This document shows, piece after piece, positions 39,679 through 48,620 of a stretch of 64,000 nucleotides of DNA (position 1 is the first letter of the stretch; every line of letters begins with the position of its first letter). The stretch is from contig OY970203.1 in the NCBI GenBank assembly GCA_963708325.1, positions 1,240,001 through 1,304,000 of the forward strand, given 5' to 3'. The notes beneath the pieces are model-generated. The model did no database searches. It had not been told where the DNA came from and saw only the letters and a program-made list of their open reading frames with translations. The translations under genes and the position numbers were made by a program. The DNA comes from G963708325 sp963708325. Its GTDB lineage: Bacteria > Actinomycetota > Thermoleophilia > Solirubrobacterales > 70-9.

Positions 39679-40437
39679 GTGAGCCATCGAGCTCTGCGAA
39701 TCGGCCTGTGGGTTGCGCTGGCGGCACTGTTCGCGTGCTGGGCAGAAAACGCGCCGGCGCAGCCCGGCAGCGGCCCGCGCGAGACCGTCAACCAGCGATT
39801 CACTACCACGCGGCCGGGCTCGCCGACGGGCCTCGGGTTCAGCGCCAGCTATCACGCGGCCGGCGACGCCAAGGCCCCGCCCCCGTACATGAAGCGGGTG
39901 GTCGTCTACCCGCCGCGGGGAATGCGCTACGACACGAGCGTCCCGGCGCGTTGCACGGCTGGCGACGTGGAGCTGCAGCTCCTGGGACCGGCCGCATGCC
40001 CCCGGGCCAGCCGCCTCGGAACCGGAACGGTCGAGGGCCTGTTCCAGATGCCTTTCGCCCACGACTTCACCTTCGACCACTTCAAGCACGCCGTGGACGT
40101 CGTCAACGGAGCGAGGCAGCAGATCATCCTGATCAAATCCGAGGGCTACACCGTGGTGCGCGGCCGCTTCCGCCCCGACGGCTCGCTCGCCTGGCGGCTG
40201 CCGACGTGCTTCCCGGCGCCGCCGGCCGGAGGCTGCGTCGACGACTACATCCTTCAGCTGAGGAACGCGAACTTCCTGCCGCGCTACACGCGGACCTCCG
40301 CCGGCCGCATCCGCAGCTACGCGACGACGCCGCCGAGCTGCCCCGCCAGCGGCCACTGGCGCACGACGGTCCGCTACACGTGGTCGAACGGGACCGTCGA
40401 CCATGTCACGAGCGAGCAGCCGTGCAGGTCACCGTAG
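39679..40437 (+). CDS. Secreted protein of unknown function
   Basis: 252 residues from GTG 39679. Signal peptide MSHRALRIGLWVALAALFAC ending near ENAPAQ, then a beta-rich extracellular domain with seven or more Cys (GMRYDTSVPARCTAGDVELQ; PAACPRASRLGTGTV; LPTCFPAPPAGGCVDDY; PPSCPASGHW), suggesting disulfides. I know similar proteins from Solirubrobacterales but not their function. It stands alone after the tRNA gene; a 118-base gap with no convincing signal follows. Confidence 0.75.
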   Translation: MSHRALRIGLWVALAALFACWAENAPAQPGSGPRETVNQRFTTTRPGSPTGLGFSASYHAAGDAKAPPPYMKRVVVYPPRGMRYDTSVPARCTAGDVELQLLGPAACPRASRLGTGTVEGLFQMPFAHDFTFDHFKHAVDVVNGARQQIILIKSEGYTVVRGRFRPDGSLAWRLPTCFPAPPAGGCVDDYILQLRNANFLPRYTRTSAGRIRSYATTPPSCPASGHWRTTVRYTWSNGTVDHVTSEQPCRSP

Positions 40438-40555
40438 CCCGTAGCCCCGTTGGATCGTGAGGTGGAGATCCGGGGACGCCGCCCGATAGCCGCTGACGAG
40501 CGCCTTCGATCCGGTCCGCATGCTCCGGCGCAACCCTGGATCCGGCCGGGCCGGG

Positions 40556-41266
40556 CTAGCCTGCGCGGCCGTAGACGGGGACCGCCGCGCCGGACACCGG
40601 CGTGGATTCGAGCGAGCAGAGAAAGCGCACCACCCGCGCGATCGCGACCGGCGGCACCCAGGTCGAATGGTCGGCGTTCGGCATCGAGGCCCGGTTGGCG
40701 GGGGTGTCGATCACGCTCGGCAGGATCGCGTTGGCGCGAATCCCCTCGTCGCGATACTCGACCGCGATCGAGCGGACGAGGGCAAGCACGGCGGCCTTCG
40801 AGATCGCGTAGGCGGCGGCTCCGGCGAACGGCTCCAGGGCCGCCTTCGTGCCGACGCAGACGATCGCGCCGCCGCCCTGCTCCACCATCCGCGGCAGCGC
40901 GGCGCGGCACACCCGGTACGCGGTCATCAGGTTCAGCTCCAACATGCGCTCCATCTCCCCCGCGGCTGTCTCGTGCAGGCGGCCGGTGCCGGCGTAGCCG
41001 CCCACGAGGTTGACGGCGGCTGCCAGCGGCGAGCCGTCGGCGGCGGTGGCGACGGCCGCCTCCGCGCCCGGGCCGGCGGAGAGATCGGCCTGGACCAGCT
41101 CGAGCGTCTCCCGCGCGCCCAGCGCGTCCTCGACGCGCTGCTTCTCCGCCTCGGCGATCCAGGTCACGACCACCCGCGCGCCCGCCTCGAGCAGCTCCGC
41201 GACCACCGCCTGGCCGAGCGCTCCCGTCCCGCCGGTGACCAGCACGGTGCCCTCGAGCCGGCTCAT
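40556..41266 (-). CDS. Short-chain dehydrogenase/reductase
   Basis: 236 residues. TGGTGALG at 11-18, NLVGG where NAG is usual, VCVGTKAALEPF strand with Thr in place of the catalytic Ser region, and Tyr-x3-Lys in AYAISKAA. The N-terminal and active-site order match classical SDRs of the 3-oxoacyl-ACP reductase type. The missing Ser position (VGTKA) may alter activity. Substrate unknown. It is divergent from the YhaM-like gene. Confidence 0.86.
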   Translation of the reverse strand: MSRLEGTVLVTGGTGALGQAVVAELLEAGARVVVTWIAEAEKQRVEDALGARETLELVQADLSAGPGAEAAVATAADGSPLAAAVNLVGGYAGTGRLHETAAGEMERMLELNLMTAYRVCRAALPRMVEQGGGAIVCVGTKAALEPFAGAAAYAISKAAVLALVRSIAVEYRDEGIRANAILPSVIDTPANRASMPNADHSTWVPPVAIARVVRFLCSLESTPVSGAAVPVYGRAG

Positions 41267-41370
41267 CGAAGGCGGCCCGTCAGGTCCCGATCCGCCCGCG
41301 CGACATGTTCATCGTGACCACCCTATCCGGAAAGTCGCCGTCCGCCTGTCTCTCTAACTTGGGCTCCCCG

Positions 41371-42372
41371 ATGGACCAGCAGGCACAGCTCTCGGCAAGC
41401 GCAGCCGACAACGGACGCCAGTACATCGGCGACCTCGCCGACGGCGACCCGGTGACGGGCATCTTCGCCGTGCGCGAGCGCAACCTGCGCCAGAAGCGAA
41501 GCGGGGAGGACTTCCTGCGGCTGGTGGTGTCCGATCGGACCGGGACCGCCGAGGCCGTCGCCTGGGACGGCGTCGCCGAGTGCTTCGAGGCCGCCGAGCC
41601 GGGGGGCGCGGTGCTGATCGAGGGCCGCTTCTCGGTGCACCCGCAGTACGGGTCGAAGATCACGATCGGCTCGATCCGGCCGGCCCGGCCGGACGAGTTC
41701 TCGACCGACGAGATCGCGGAGGGCCCCGCCGTCGAGATCGAGCGTCTCGAGGCCGACCTCTCCGAGCTTCGCGCCACGGTTCAGAACCCGCAGCTGCGCG
41801 AGCTGCTGGATGCGTTCTTCGCGCCCGGCTCGCCGGTCTGGAAGCGCTTCCGCGAGGCGCCGGCCGCGAAGTACTACCACCAGGCATACCGCCACGGGCT
41901 GCTCGAGCACACCCTGTCGGTCGCCCAGGGGGTCAGCGCGGCCGCGGCGCTGTTCCCGGGGATCGACCGCGACGTCGCCGTCACCGGCGCCCTCCTCCAC
42001 GACATCGGCAAGACCCAGGCCTACAACGACGACCCGATCGCGATCGAGCTCACCGACGCCGGGCGGCTCCAGGGCGAGATCGTGCTCGGCTACTACCTCG
42101 TCCGCCGCCAGATCGAGCGGATCGAGGGCTTCGATCCGCACTCCGCCGAGGCGGTGCTCCACATCGTCCTCTCGCATCACGGGGCGCTCGAGCACGGCTC
42201 CCCGGTCGTGCCCGCGACGCGCGAGGCGGCGCTGGTTCACGCTCTCGACAACCTCGGCGGGAAGCTCGGCAGCTTCGACCGCCTGGAGCGCGAGCTGCCC
42301 GAAGGCGAGGCGTGGTCACGCTTCGACCGAGCCCTCGAGGGCTCGGCCTACTTCGCCACCCGCGCGGCGTAG
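41371..42372 (+). CDS. OB-fold + HD domain protein (YhaM-like 3'-5' exoribonuclease)
   Basis: 333 residues from ATG 41371; a longer in-frame start (41305) is rejected because TAACTT at 41355-41360 ends 10 nt before this ATG. N-terminal OB-fold (~15-105; GIFAVRERNLRQKRSGEDFL, VLIEGRF) followed by an HD domain with HGLLEHTLSVAQG, LLHDIGKTQAY, LSHHGALEHGSP and AALVHALDNLGGKL. This order and the RNA-binding OB domain match Firmicutes YhaM/CbfA, which trims RNA 3' ends. RNase activity is inferred from family membership. Confidence 0.88.
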   Translation: MDQQAQLSASAADNGRQYIGDLADGDPVTGIFAVRERNLRQKRSGEDFLRLVVSDRTGTAEAVAWDGVAECFEAAEPGGAVLIEGRFSVHPQYGSKITIGSIRPARPDEFSTDEIAEGPAVEIERLEADLSELRATVQNPQLRELLDAFFAPGSPVWKRFREAPAAKYYHQAYRHGLLEHTLSVAQGVSAAAALFPGIDRDVAVTGALLHDIGKTQAYNDDPIAIELTDAGRLQGEIVLGYYLVRRQIERIEGFDPHSAEAVLHIVLSHHGALEHGSPVVPATREAALVHALDNLGGKLGSFDRLERELPEGEAWSRFDRALEGSAYFATRAA

Positions 42373-42383
42373 CGGCCTGGCAT

Positions 42384-42731
42384 CTAGGGGCCAAGGCGCT
42401 GCGCGCAGGCGCTCATCCGGGCGGTGTTCCCGTTCGCTCGCTGCACGCAGCCGAGCAGACGCTGCGCCCTTCTCAGCCCGACCTGGCCCTCGCCGCTGAT
42501 CACGACGGCGCCACGGTCCTGCCGTCGCGCCTGCCGCACCGACTGGTTGAGCTGGCGCTCGCTGATGTCGAGGCTGCGGCTGATCGGCTCGTTGAACTTG
42601 CCCACCTGGTTGAAGGCGTTGTTCGTCGTGTCCAGCACCGGCTTGACGATGAACAGGTAGGCGGCGCCGAGGGTGATCACGGTCGCCACCATCCCCACGA
42701 GGCGCAACGAGATATTCCCGAGGAATTCCAC
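42384..42731 (-). CDS. Small single-helix membrane protein with coiled tail
   Basis: 115 residues from GTG 42731, chosen because TAGAGT (42743-42748, minus) lies 11 nt upstream; much longer open frames on this strand are shadows of the WYL gene. VEFLGNISLRLVGMVATVIT then a membrane helix to about residue 30, followed by a polar, helix-prone region (TTNNAFNQVGKF, RSLDISERQLNQSVRQARRQ) and two Cys near the end (CVQRANGN, SACAQRLG). No family is recognised with certainty; similar small proteins occur in related genomes. It is divergent from the PafBC gene. Confidence 0.65.
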   Translation of the reverse strand: MEFLGNISLRLVGMVATVITLGAAYLFIVKPVLDTTNNAFNQVGKFNEPISRSLDISERQLNQSVRQARRQDRGAVVISGEGQVGLRRAQRLLGCVQRANGNTARMSACAQRLGP

Positions 42732-42742
42732 GCGGCGGCCAG

Positions 42743-42748
42743 ACTCTA
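42743..42748 (-). promoter_or_regulatory. -10 box TAGAGT for the small membrane protein
   Basis: TAGAGT on the minus strand, 11 nt before GTG 42731. Confidence 0.45.
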
Positions 42749-42799
42749 GCGCCCGCGCCCCGCGCCGGTGGCTGCCTGGACACTCGCTCGCAGCACTGA

Positions 42800-42817
42800 C
42801 GCAAATTGCGAACTTCG
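42800..42817. promoter_or_regulatory. Overlapping palindromes CGCAAATTGCG and CGAACTTCG
   Basis: CGCAA-A-TTGCG (42800-42810) and CGAA-C-TTCG (42809-42817) overlap by two bases in the divergent gap between the small membrane protein and the PafBC gene, 37-54 nt upstream of the PafBC -10 box. The position suits a repressor or activator site. Confidence 0.4.
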
Positions 42818-42853
42818 GCGACGGGCGTGAATCGGGCACCGTCCAGGCACGAC

Positions 42854-42859
42854 TATCCT
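42854..42859 (+). promoter_or_regulatory. -10 box TATCCT for the PafBC gene
   Basis: TATCCT ends 7 nt before GTG 42867, indicating a leaderless transcript. Confidence 0.55.
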
Positions 42860-42866
42860 CTCCGCC

Positions 42867-44915
42867 GTGGCCAAGGACACCGAGAAGCTGATCCGCCAGC
42901 TGTCTCTGATCTCCTTCCTGATGGCCCAGGGCAGGCCCGTGTCGGCGCTCGAGATCAAGCGGGAGGTCGAGGGCTACAGCGACATGAACGACGACGCCTT
43001 CGCGCGCCGCTTCTACGCCGACCGCGCCGAGCTGGAGAGCCTCGGCATAGTGCTCTCGGTCGAGAAGCCGGGCGAGGGGTTCTTCGAGGCCGAGCTCTAC
43101 GCGCTGCCGCCCGAGAACTACTACCTGCCCGCGATCGAGTTCACCGACGGCGAGCTCGGCGCGCTGCGGATGGCGCTGTCGCTGCTCGACGGACGGTTCG
43201 CCTACGCCGAGCCCCTGCGCCTGGCCCTGCAGCAGGTCTCCTGGGGCCGGCCGAGCACGCTGAGCTCCACCGAGCGGCCCTCGGTGGAGGTCTCGATGAC
43301 GGCGTCGGCGGGCGGCCGTGAGCTTTCCCAGCGCCTGGCCAAGGTCGAGACGGCAATCTCGCGCCGCAAGACGATCGAGTTCACCTACTACACGATGCAG
43401 ACCGGGGAGCAGCGCAAGCGCAAGGTGGACCCGTACCACCTCGTCTACCGCGGCGGGCAGTTCTACCTGATCGGCTACGCGCACGAGCGCGACGCTGTGC
43501 GCGTGTTCCGGCTGTCGCGGATTCGCGGCAAGGTCTCTTACGCGACCAAGGCCGAGCACGACTTCAGCCCGCCGGAGGACTTCGACCGGCGCGACTACGG
43601 CTCCCGCGCCGACTGGCAGATGGGCGAGAGCGAGGGCAAGGCGAAGGTCTTCGTGCGTGACCGGATCGCCTGGCTGGTGGAGCGCGACTTCGGCGACTAC
43701 GGGGAGATCAGGCCTGCGCGCAAGGACGATTCCGCCCCCGGGCGCGGGTCGATCTTCGAGACCGAGTTCGCCGATCGCCGCCAGCTGATCGCCTGGGTTC
43801 TGCAGTGGCGCCGCAACGCAGCCGTGCTCGAGCCCGACGACCTCGCCCGCGAGGCCGAGGAGCGCCGCTCGACCCTGCGCGACCGCCATGCCGGCGGCTT
43901 CGAAACGGCTCCGGCGTCGGGCGGCGCGGCCCAGCCGCCACCGGCGCGAGGCGGCCGCTCCAACGGCAAGACCGAGAGCACGATCCGGCCGGAGCGCTTC
44001 GCGCGGCTGGTCACGCTGGCGGGAATGCTGATCGAGGCGGCCAAGGCGGCGCGCAGGCTCTCGGTGTCGGAGGTGCGCGAGGAGCTCAACCTCTCCGACA
44101 CCGAGCTTCGCGAGGACATCGACGTGCTCAACGTCGTCAACTTCGGCGGCGGCACCTACGTGCTCTACGCCGAGATCCAGGGCGACGAGATCGACGTCGA
44201 TTCGGAGCCGTACGGCGAAAACTTCGCCCGCCCGGCGCGGCTGCTGCCGCTGGAGGCCAAGGCGCTGGTGGCGGCGATCGACCTGTTCGGGGACCACCTG
44301 CCCCAGACCGGGCTGCAGAGCGCCCGTCGCAAGATCGTCGCGGCGCTCGGCCACGACCCGTCGGAGGAGGGCCTCGAGATCGCCGGCGCCGGCGGCGACT
44401 CGGCGGTGGCCCGCACGGTCAACCGGGCGATCGCCGAGCGCAGGATCCTCGAGCTGCACTACTACAAGGAGAACGAGGACCAGTTCACCAAGCGCGAGGT
44501 CGAGCCGTACAGGCTGGAGAACGGGCGCGAGGGCTGGTACGTGGAGTGCTACGACACGGGACGGGAGGCGGTCCGCCACTTCCGGCTGGACCGGGTCAAG
44601 GAGGCGGCCGTCTCCGACCGGCGGTTCGAGCCCCGCGAGGAGATGGAGGAGATCGCCGGGATCGAGGGCTGGATGACCGACGGCGAGGTGCCGGCGGCGA
44701 GCGTCGCGCGTGTGTGGGTGTCCCCCGACCGTGCCCGCTGGCTGCGCGAGGAGCGGACGGTCGTCGAGGAGCTCGCCGACGGCGCCGTGGTCGTCGAGGT
44801 CCCCTACGCGGGGACCTCGTGGCTCGTGCGCGAGATCCTCAAGGGCGCCGGCGACCTCGTCGTGCTCGAGCCCGAGGACGCCCGCGACGCGATCGCCCGG
44901 GAGGCATCCGAATAA
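42867..44915 (+). CDS. pafBC: Fused PafB-PafC WYL-domain transcription regulator
   Basis: 682 residues from GTG 42867. Two head-to-tail units, each a helix-turn-helix (KLIRQLSLISFLMAQGRPVS at 8-27; RFARLVTLAGMLIEAAKAAR at ~379-398) plus a WYL domain (TIEFTYYTMQTGEQRKRKVDPYHLVYRGGQFYLIGY; RILELHYYKENEDQF...REGWYVECYD) plus a WCX-type C-terminal domain. Mycobacterial PafB and PafC are separate, form a heterodimer and activate most of the DNA-damage response; natural fusions are known in Arthrobacter. A ~50-residue Pro/Gly linker joins the halves. The ligand for the WYL domains is thought to be single-stranded DNA. Confidence 0.93.
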   Translation: MAKDTEKLIRQLSLISFLMAQGRPVSALEIKREVEGYSDMNDDAFARRFYADRAELESLGIVLSVEKPGEGFFEAELYALPPENYYLPAIEFTDGELGALRMALSLLDGRFAYAEPLRLALQQVSWGRPSTLSSTERPSVEVSMTASAGGRELSQRLAKVETAISRRKTIEFTYYTMQTGEQRKRKVDPYHLVYRGGQFYLIGYAHERDAVRVFRLSRIRGKVSYATKAEHDFSPPEDFDRRDYGSRADWQMGESEGKAKVFVRDRIAWLVERDFGDYGEIRPARKDDSAPGRGSIFETEFADRRQLIAWVLQWRRNAAVLEPDDLAREAEERRSTLRDRHAGGFETAPASGGAAQPPPARGGRSNGKTESTIRPERFARLVTLAGMLIEAAKAARRLSVSEVREELNLSDTELREDIDVLNVVNFGGGTYVLYAEIQGDEIDVDSEPYGENFARPARLLPLEAKALVAAIDLFGDHLPQTGLQSARRKIVAALGHDPSEEGLEIAGAGGDSAVARTVNRAIAERRILELHYYKENEDQFTKREVEPYRLENGREGWYVECYDTGREAVRHFRLDRVKEAAVSDRRFEPREEMEEIAGIEGWMTDGEVPAASVARVWVSPDRARWLREERTVVEELADGAVVVEVPYAGTSWLVREILKGAGDLVVLEPEDARDAIAREASE

Positions 44916-44971
44916 GCCCGGGGAAATCCTCCGCTTCGCGTCCGGTTCCCCCGGGTTAGGGCGCGCACCGC

Positions 44972-45691
44972 GTGGAAACCCTGAGCCGGCTTGACGTGGA
45001 GCTCATAGTCGCCCCGAACCCGGGGCCGATGACGCTCTGGGGCACGAACACGTACGTGGTCGGCCGCGATCCGGCGCACGTGATCGATCCCGGCCCTGCC
45101 GATGCCGGGCACGCCGAGCGAGTCCTCGCTGCGGGCGAGGCGCGCGGCGGGATCGGCGGGGTGGTGCTCACGCACTCGCACGGCGACCATGCGGCCGGCG
45201 TCGACCTGCTCGGCGGCGCGCCGGTGCTCGAGGCGCGGGACGGAGAGGCGATCGCGGGGATGACGGTCGTCGCCACGCCCGGCCACGCCCCCGACCACGT
45301 CTGCCTGCTGCTCGAGAGGGCCTGCTTCACCGGCGACCTGATCCTCGGCTCGGGGTCGAGCTACGTCCCGCCCGACGGTGGCTCGCTGATCGCCTACCTG
45401 GACTCGCTGCGGCGACTGCAGGCGCTCGACCTCGAGGTCCTGCTGCCGGGCCACGGCCCCGCGGTCACCGACCCGCAGGCAAAGATCGCGGAGTACATCG
45501 AGCATCGCCTCGACCGCGAGCGCAAGCTGGTCGCCGCGCTGGAGGACGGCGAGCGCTCCCGGCGGCGCCTGCTCGACGCCGCCTGGGACGACGTGCCGGA
45601 GCCGATGCGCGCGGTCGCGGCGCAGGTCATGGAGGCCCACCTGGACAAGCTCCGTCACGAGGGCCGGCTGCCGGCCGATCTCGACGACTGA
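44972..45691 (+). CDS. Metallo-beta-lactamase-fold hydrolase (LACTB2-like)
   Basis: 239 residues from GTG 44972. THSHGDH at 67-73, then ATPGHAPDH, FTGDLILG and LPGHGP supply the metal-binding His and Asp residues of a complete two-metal site. The C-terminal ~60 residues form a winged-helix-like tail (EYIEHRLDRERKLVAALEDG), as in LACTB2 and related endoribonucleases or thioesterases. The substrate is unknown. It follows the PafBC gene with a 56-base gap. Confidence 0.88.
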   Translation: METLSRLDVELIVAPNPGPMTLWGTNTYVVGRDPAHVIDPGPADAGHAERVLAAGEARGGIGGVVLTHSHGDHAAGVDLLGGAPVLEARDGEAIAGMTVVATPGHAPDHVCLLLERACFTGDLILGSGSSYVPPDGGSLIAYLDSLRRLQALDLEVLLPGHGPAVTDPQAKIAEYIEHRLDRERKLVAALEDGERSRRRLLDAAWDDVPEPMRAVAAQVMEAHLDKLRHEGRLPADLDD

Positions 45692-45704
45692 TATCTAACT
45701 GTCG

Positions 45705-48092
45705 GTGATCCCTCCCCGCGGCAACCTGCCACGCCGGATCGCCGGCGCCGGGCTCGGCGCCGGCGCGATCGCGGCGGCCGCCGCGGGCGCCGTCTGGTAC
45801 CGGCTGTTCCGCCAGCCGCTGCCGCAGACCGGGGGGACGCTGCGGGCGGTGGCGATCGACGCGCCGGTCGAGGTCCGCCGCGACCGCTGGGGCGTGCCGC
45901 ACGTCGCCGCCCTCTCCGAGCACGACCTCTGGTTCGGGCAGGGCTTCTGCCACGGCCAGGACCGCCTCTTCCAGATGGACTTCTACCGGCGCATAAGCGC
46001 GGGACGGCTCTCCCAGGTCGCCGGCGCGGCGACGCTGCCCGCAGATCGCCTGATGCGCACCCTCGGCCTGCGCCGGATCGCCGAGCGCGAGGAGGCGGCC
46101 CTCGATCCGGCCGACCGCGCTCGCCTCGACTGTTACTGCGCCGGCGTCAACGCCGCCGCGGAGGCCGCGCGCGTGCCGCCGCTCGAGTTGCAGCTGATGC
46201 GCCAGCGCTTCGATCCTTGGCGGCCCGCCGACATGCTGGCGATCTCCAAGCTGCTCGCCTTCGGGCTGTCGACCAACTGGGAGCGGGAGCTCCTGCGGGC
46301 CGAGATGGTGCGCGAGCTGGGGCCGGAGCTGGCCGCCCGGCTGGAGCCGCGTTACCCGCGAGACAACCCGGTCGCGACGCGTCCCGGCGAGGGCTATCGC
46401 GGCGACGGCGCCGCCCTCGCCGACCAGATCGCGCAGGTGAAGGAGACGATCGGGATGACCGCGGAGGCCAGCGGCTCGAACAACTGGGCGATCGCCGCGA
46501 GCCGATCCGCCACCGGCGGCCCGCTGCTCGCCGGCGACCCTCACCTTCCCCCGAGCATGCCGGGCATCTGGTACCAGATCGGCCTCGAGCTGCCGGACCA
46601 CTGGGCTCGCGGCTGCTCGCTGCCGGGGATGCCCGGCGTGTACATGGGCCAGAACGACGACGTCGCCTGGTCGTTCACGAACGCGATGGCCGACGTGATG
46701 GACCTCTTCGTCGAGCGGATCGACGGCGAGCGCTACGAGTTCGAGGGGGAGTGGCTGCCGCTCGAGCAGATCGAGGAGGAGATCCCCGTGCGCGGCCGCT
46801 CCGAGCCCGAGCAGCTCACCGTGCGGATCACCCGTCACGGGCCGATCGTCAACGAGGCCCTAGGCGAGGACTCCGACCAGCCGCTGTCGCTGCGCTGGAC
46901 CGCGCTCGACCATCCGGCGATGGTCCCGGTCAGCCAGATGGGAGCGATGCGCGCGACCGGCGGCGACGAGCTGGTCGACCTGCTGTCCGCCCACACCGTT
47001 CCGGTGTCGAACCTGGTCTGGGCCGACCGCGCCGGCGGCATCGGCTACAAGCTCGTCGGCCTTCTCCCGATCCGCCGCGGCGGCTGCCCCGACCTTCCCA
47101 AGCCGGGCTGGACCGGCGAGTACGAGTGGGACGGATTCGTGCCCTACGAGGAGCTGCCCCGGATCGACAACCCCGAGTGCGGCTACATCGTCACCGCAAA
47201 CAACCAGATCGCCCCCGACGACTATCCCCACCACATCACCAGCGACTACCTGGACGGCTATCGCGCCAGGCGCATCGAGCAGCTGATCGAGTCCGAGGAC
47301 CGGCACGACATCGAGTCGCTGGAGACGATGCAGGGCGACCTGCACTCGATCCCGGGCGTCGAGACCGCCCACCGCCTTGCCCGCCTCTCGCCCACCGGCC
47401 AGCGGGAGGTGAGGGCCCTGGAGCGCCTGCGCAGCTGGGACGGCTCGATGGACCCGGGCTCGGTGGCGGCCACGATCTATCAGGCCTTCACCCTGCGACT
47501 CGCGCACGAGTTCGCCCGCGCGGTGATCCGCGACCGCGACCTCTGCAACCGCTGGCTCGACGACGCCTCCAACGGGTTCATCGAGCACGTCACCTCGCCG
47601 TGGCGCTGGCAGTCGCGGCTGCTCGAGCTGTGGGACGAGGACGACGACGAGCTTGTCGGGCGGCCCTGGGACGCGCTCGTCCTGGACGCCCTGCGCGGCG
47701 CCCTCGACGATCTCGAGGATCGCTTCGGCAGCGACCCCGAGATGTGGCGCTGGGGCACGGTCCACGAGATGAAGTTCCCGCACGCGCTCGGGGCGGCCAA
47801 CCCCGTGTTCGAGCGGATCTTCAACCGCAGGATCCGGGCGGGCGGCGCCCAGGAGACCGTCGCCCAGATCGCCTACGACCCCAACCGCCCGTTCGAGGCG
47901 GTGTGGGCCCCGAGCTGGCGGGTCGTCGCCGATCCCTGCGACCCCGGCGCCTCGCGCTGGCAGGCGTTCACCGGGCAGTCCGGGCATCCCGGCTCGCGCC
48001 ACTACGACGACCTCCAGGTCGATTGGCTGGAGGGCCGCACGCAGCCGATGGCCGGCGAGGGACCCTGGCGCACGCTGCGGCTGGAGCCGTGA
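45705..48092 (+). CDS. Penicillin acylase family Ntn hydrolase
   Basis: 795 residues from GTG 45705. N-terminal membrane anchor (~12-32), then the alpha-chain region with VRRDRWGVPHV, then the autocatalytic cleavage site at Gly257-Ser258 (EASGSNNWAI), Ser258 becoming the N-terminal nucleophile of the beta chain. GDPHLPPSMPGIWYQ, NNQIAPDDYPHHIT and a C-terminal TGQSGHPGSRHYDDL match the family. Enzymes of this group cleave amide bonds of penicillins, acyl-homoserine lactones or cephalosporins; quorum quenching is one option. The stop overlaps the next GTG (GTGA). Confidence 0.93.
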   Translation: MIPPRGNLPRRIAGAGLGAGAIAAAAAGAVWYRLFRQPLPQTGGTLRAVAIDAPVEVRRDRWGVPHVAALSEHDLWFGQGFCHGQDRLFQMDFYRRISAGRLSQVAGAATLPADRLMRTLGLRRIAEREEAALDPADRARLDCYCAGVNAAAEAARVPPLELQLMRQRFDPWRPADMLAISKLLAFGLSTNWERELLRAEMVRELGPELAARLEPRYPRDNPVATRPGEGYRGDGAALADQIAQVKETIGMTAEASGSNNWAIAASRSATGGPLLAGDPHLPPSMPGIWYQIGLELPDHWARGCSLPGMPGVYMGQNDDVAWSFTNAMADVMDLFVERIDGERYEFEGEWLPLEQIEEEIPVRGRSEPEQLTVRITRHGPIVNEALGEDSDQPLSLRWTALDHPAMVPVSQMGAMRATGGDELVDLLSAHTVPVSNLVWADRAGGIGYKLVGLLPIRRGGCPDLPKPGWTGEYEWDGFVPYEELPRIDNPECGYIVTANNQIAPDDYPHHITSDYLDGYRARRIEQLIESEDRHDIESLETMQGDLHSIPGVETAHRLARLSPTGQREVRALERLRSWDGSMDPGSVAATIYQAFTLRLAHEFARAVIRDRDLCNRWLDDASNGFIEHVTSPWRWQSRLLELWDEDDDELVGRPWDALVLDALRGALDDLEDRFGSDPEMWRWGTVHEMKFPHALGAANPVFERIFNRRIRAGGAQETVAQIAYDPNRPFEAVWAPSWRVVADPCDPGASRWQAFTGQSGHPGSRHYDDLQVDWLEGRTQPMAGEGPWRTLRLEP

Positions 48093-48556
48093 GCCGGCGC
48101 GCCGAGATCGCGCTCACCGCCGCCGAGCAGCGCGAGCTGCTGGACTCCGAGCGGGTCGTGGTCGTCGCCAGCCTCGGGCCGCGCGGCTGGCCCCATGCGA
48201 TGCCGCTTTGGTACGTGCCGCGCGACGGCGAGATCTGGATCTACACCTACGCGAAGTCGCAGAAGGTCCGCAATCTCGAGCGCGACCCGCGGGCGACCCT
48301 GCTGATCGAGACCGGCCACGAGTACGGCGAGCTTCGCGGCATCCAGATCGAGTCGGAGGCGGAGATCCACCGCGACCACGACACCGTCTTCGACCTCGCC
48401 CGCGAGCTGACGCTGCGCTACACGGAGGGGCTGGCCTCGATCGAGGGGGATGCTCGGGCGGTGCTCGAGAGCCAGGCGCGAAAGCGCGTCGCCGTGCGCT
48501 TCGTCGCCCGCCGAACCGCGACCTGGGACCATCGCAAGCTCGCCGGGAAGTACTGA
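48089..48556 (+). CDS. PPOX / FMN-binding split-barrel family protein
   Basis: 155 residues from GTG 48089, overlapping the penicillin acylase stop. ELLDSERVVVVASLGPRGWP, MPLWYVPRDGEIWIYTYAKS, QKVRNLERDPRATLLIETG give the pyridoxamine 5'-phosphate oxidase-like split barrel of F420- or FMN-binding proteins. Actinobacterial members are often F420-dependent reductases; cofactor choice is not readable. It is coupled to the acylase gene and may modify its product. Confidence 0.85.
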   Translation: MSRRAEIALTAAEQRELLDSERVVVVASLGPRGWPHAMPLWYVPRDGEIWIYTYAKSQKVRNLERDPRATLLIETGHEYGELRGIQIESEAEIHRDHDTVFDLARELTLRYTEGLASIEGDARAVLESQARKRVAVRFVARRTATWDHRKLAGKY

Positions 48557-48604
48557 GGGACCTCAGCGCGCCGGCCAACCGGCGCAAGCTCCGGCCGGGG
48601 GCTG

Positions 48605-48610
48605 TATAAA
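48605..48610 (+). promoter_or_regulatory. -10 box TATAAA for the CocE-like gene
   Basis: TATAAA ends 10 nt before ATG 48621. Confidence 0.55.
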
Positions 48611-48620
48611 CGCCAGCGGG

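Noticed and set aside
40438..40555. Possible small gene or RNA in the 118-base gap
   Set aside because: Frames here have no start with a ribosome-binding site, no family resemblance and no stable hairpin that stands out from the GC background.
42838..42859. PafBC-type promoter motif (TGTCRGTG-N8-TAnnnT) before the PafBC gene itself
   Set aside because: The bases at the required distance from TATCCT (ACCGTCCA) do not match.
42384..44579. Long minus-strand frame extending the small membrane protein to about 730 residues
   Set aside because: All but the last 115 codons lie antisense to the PafBC gene; a -10 box and GTG at 42731 define the real start.
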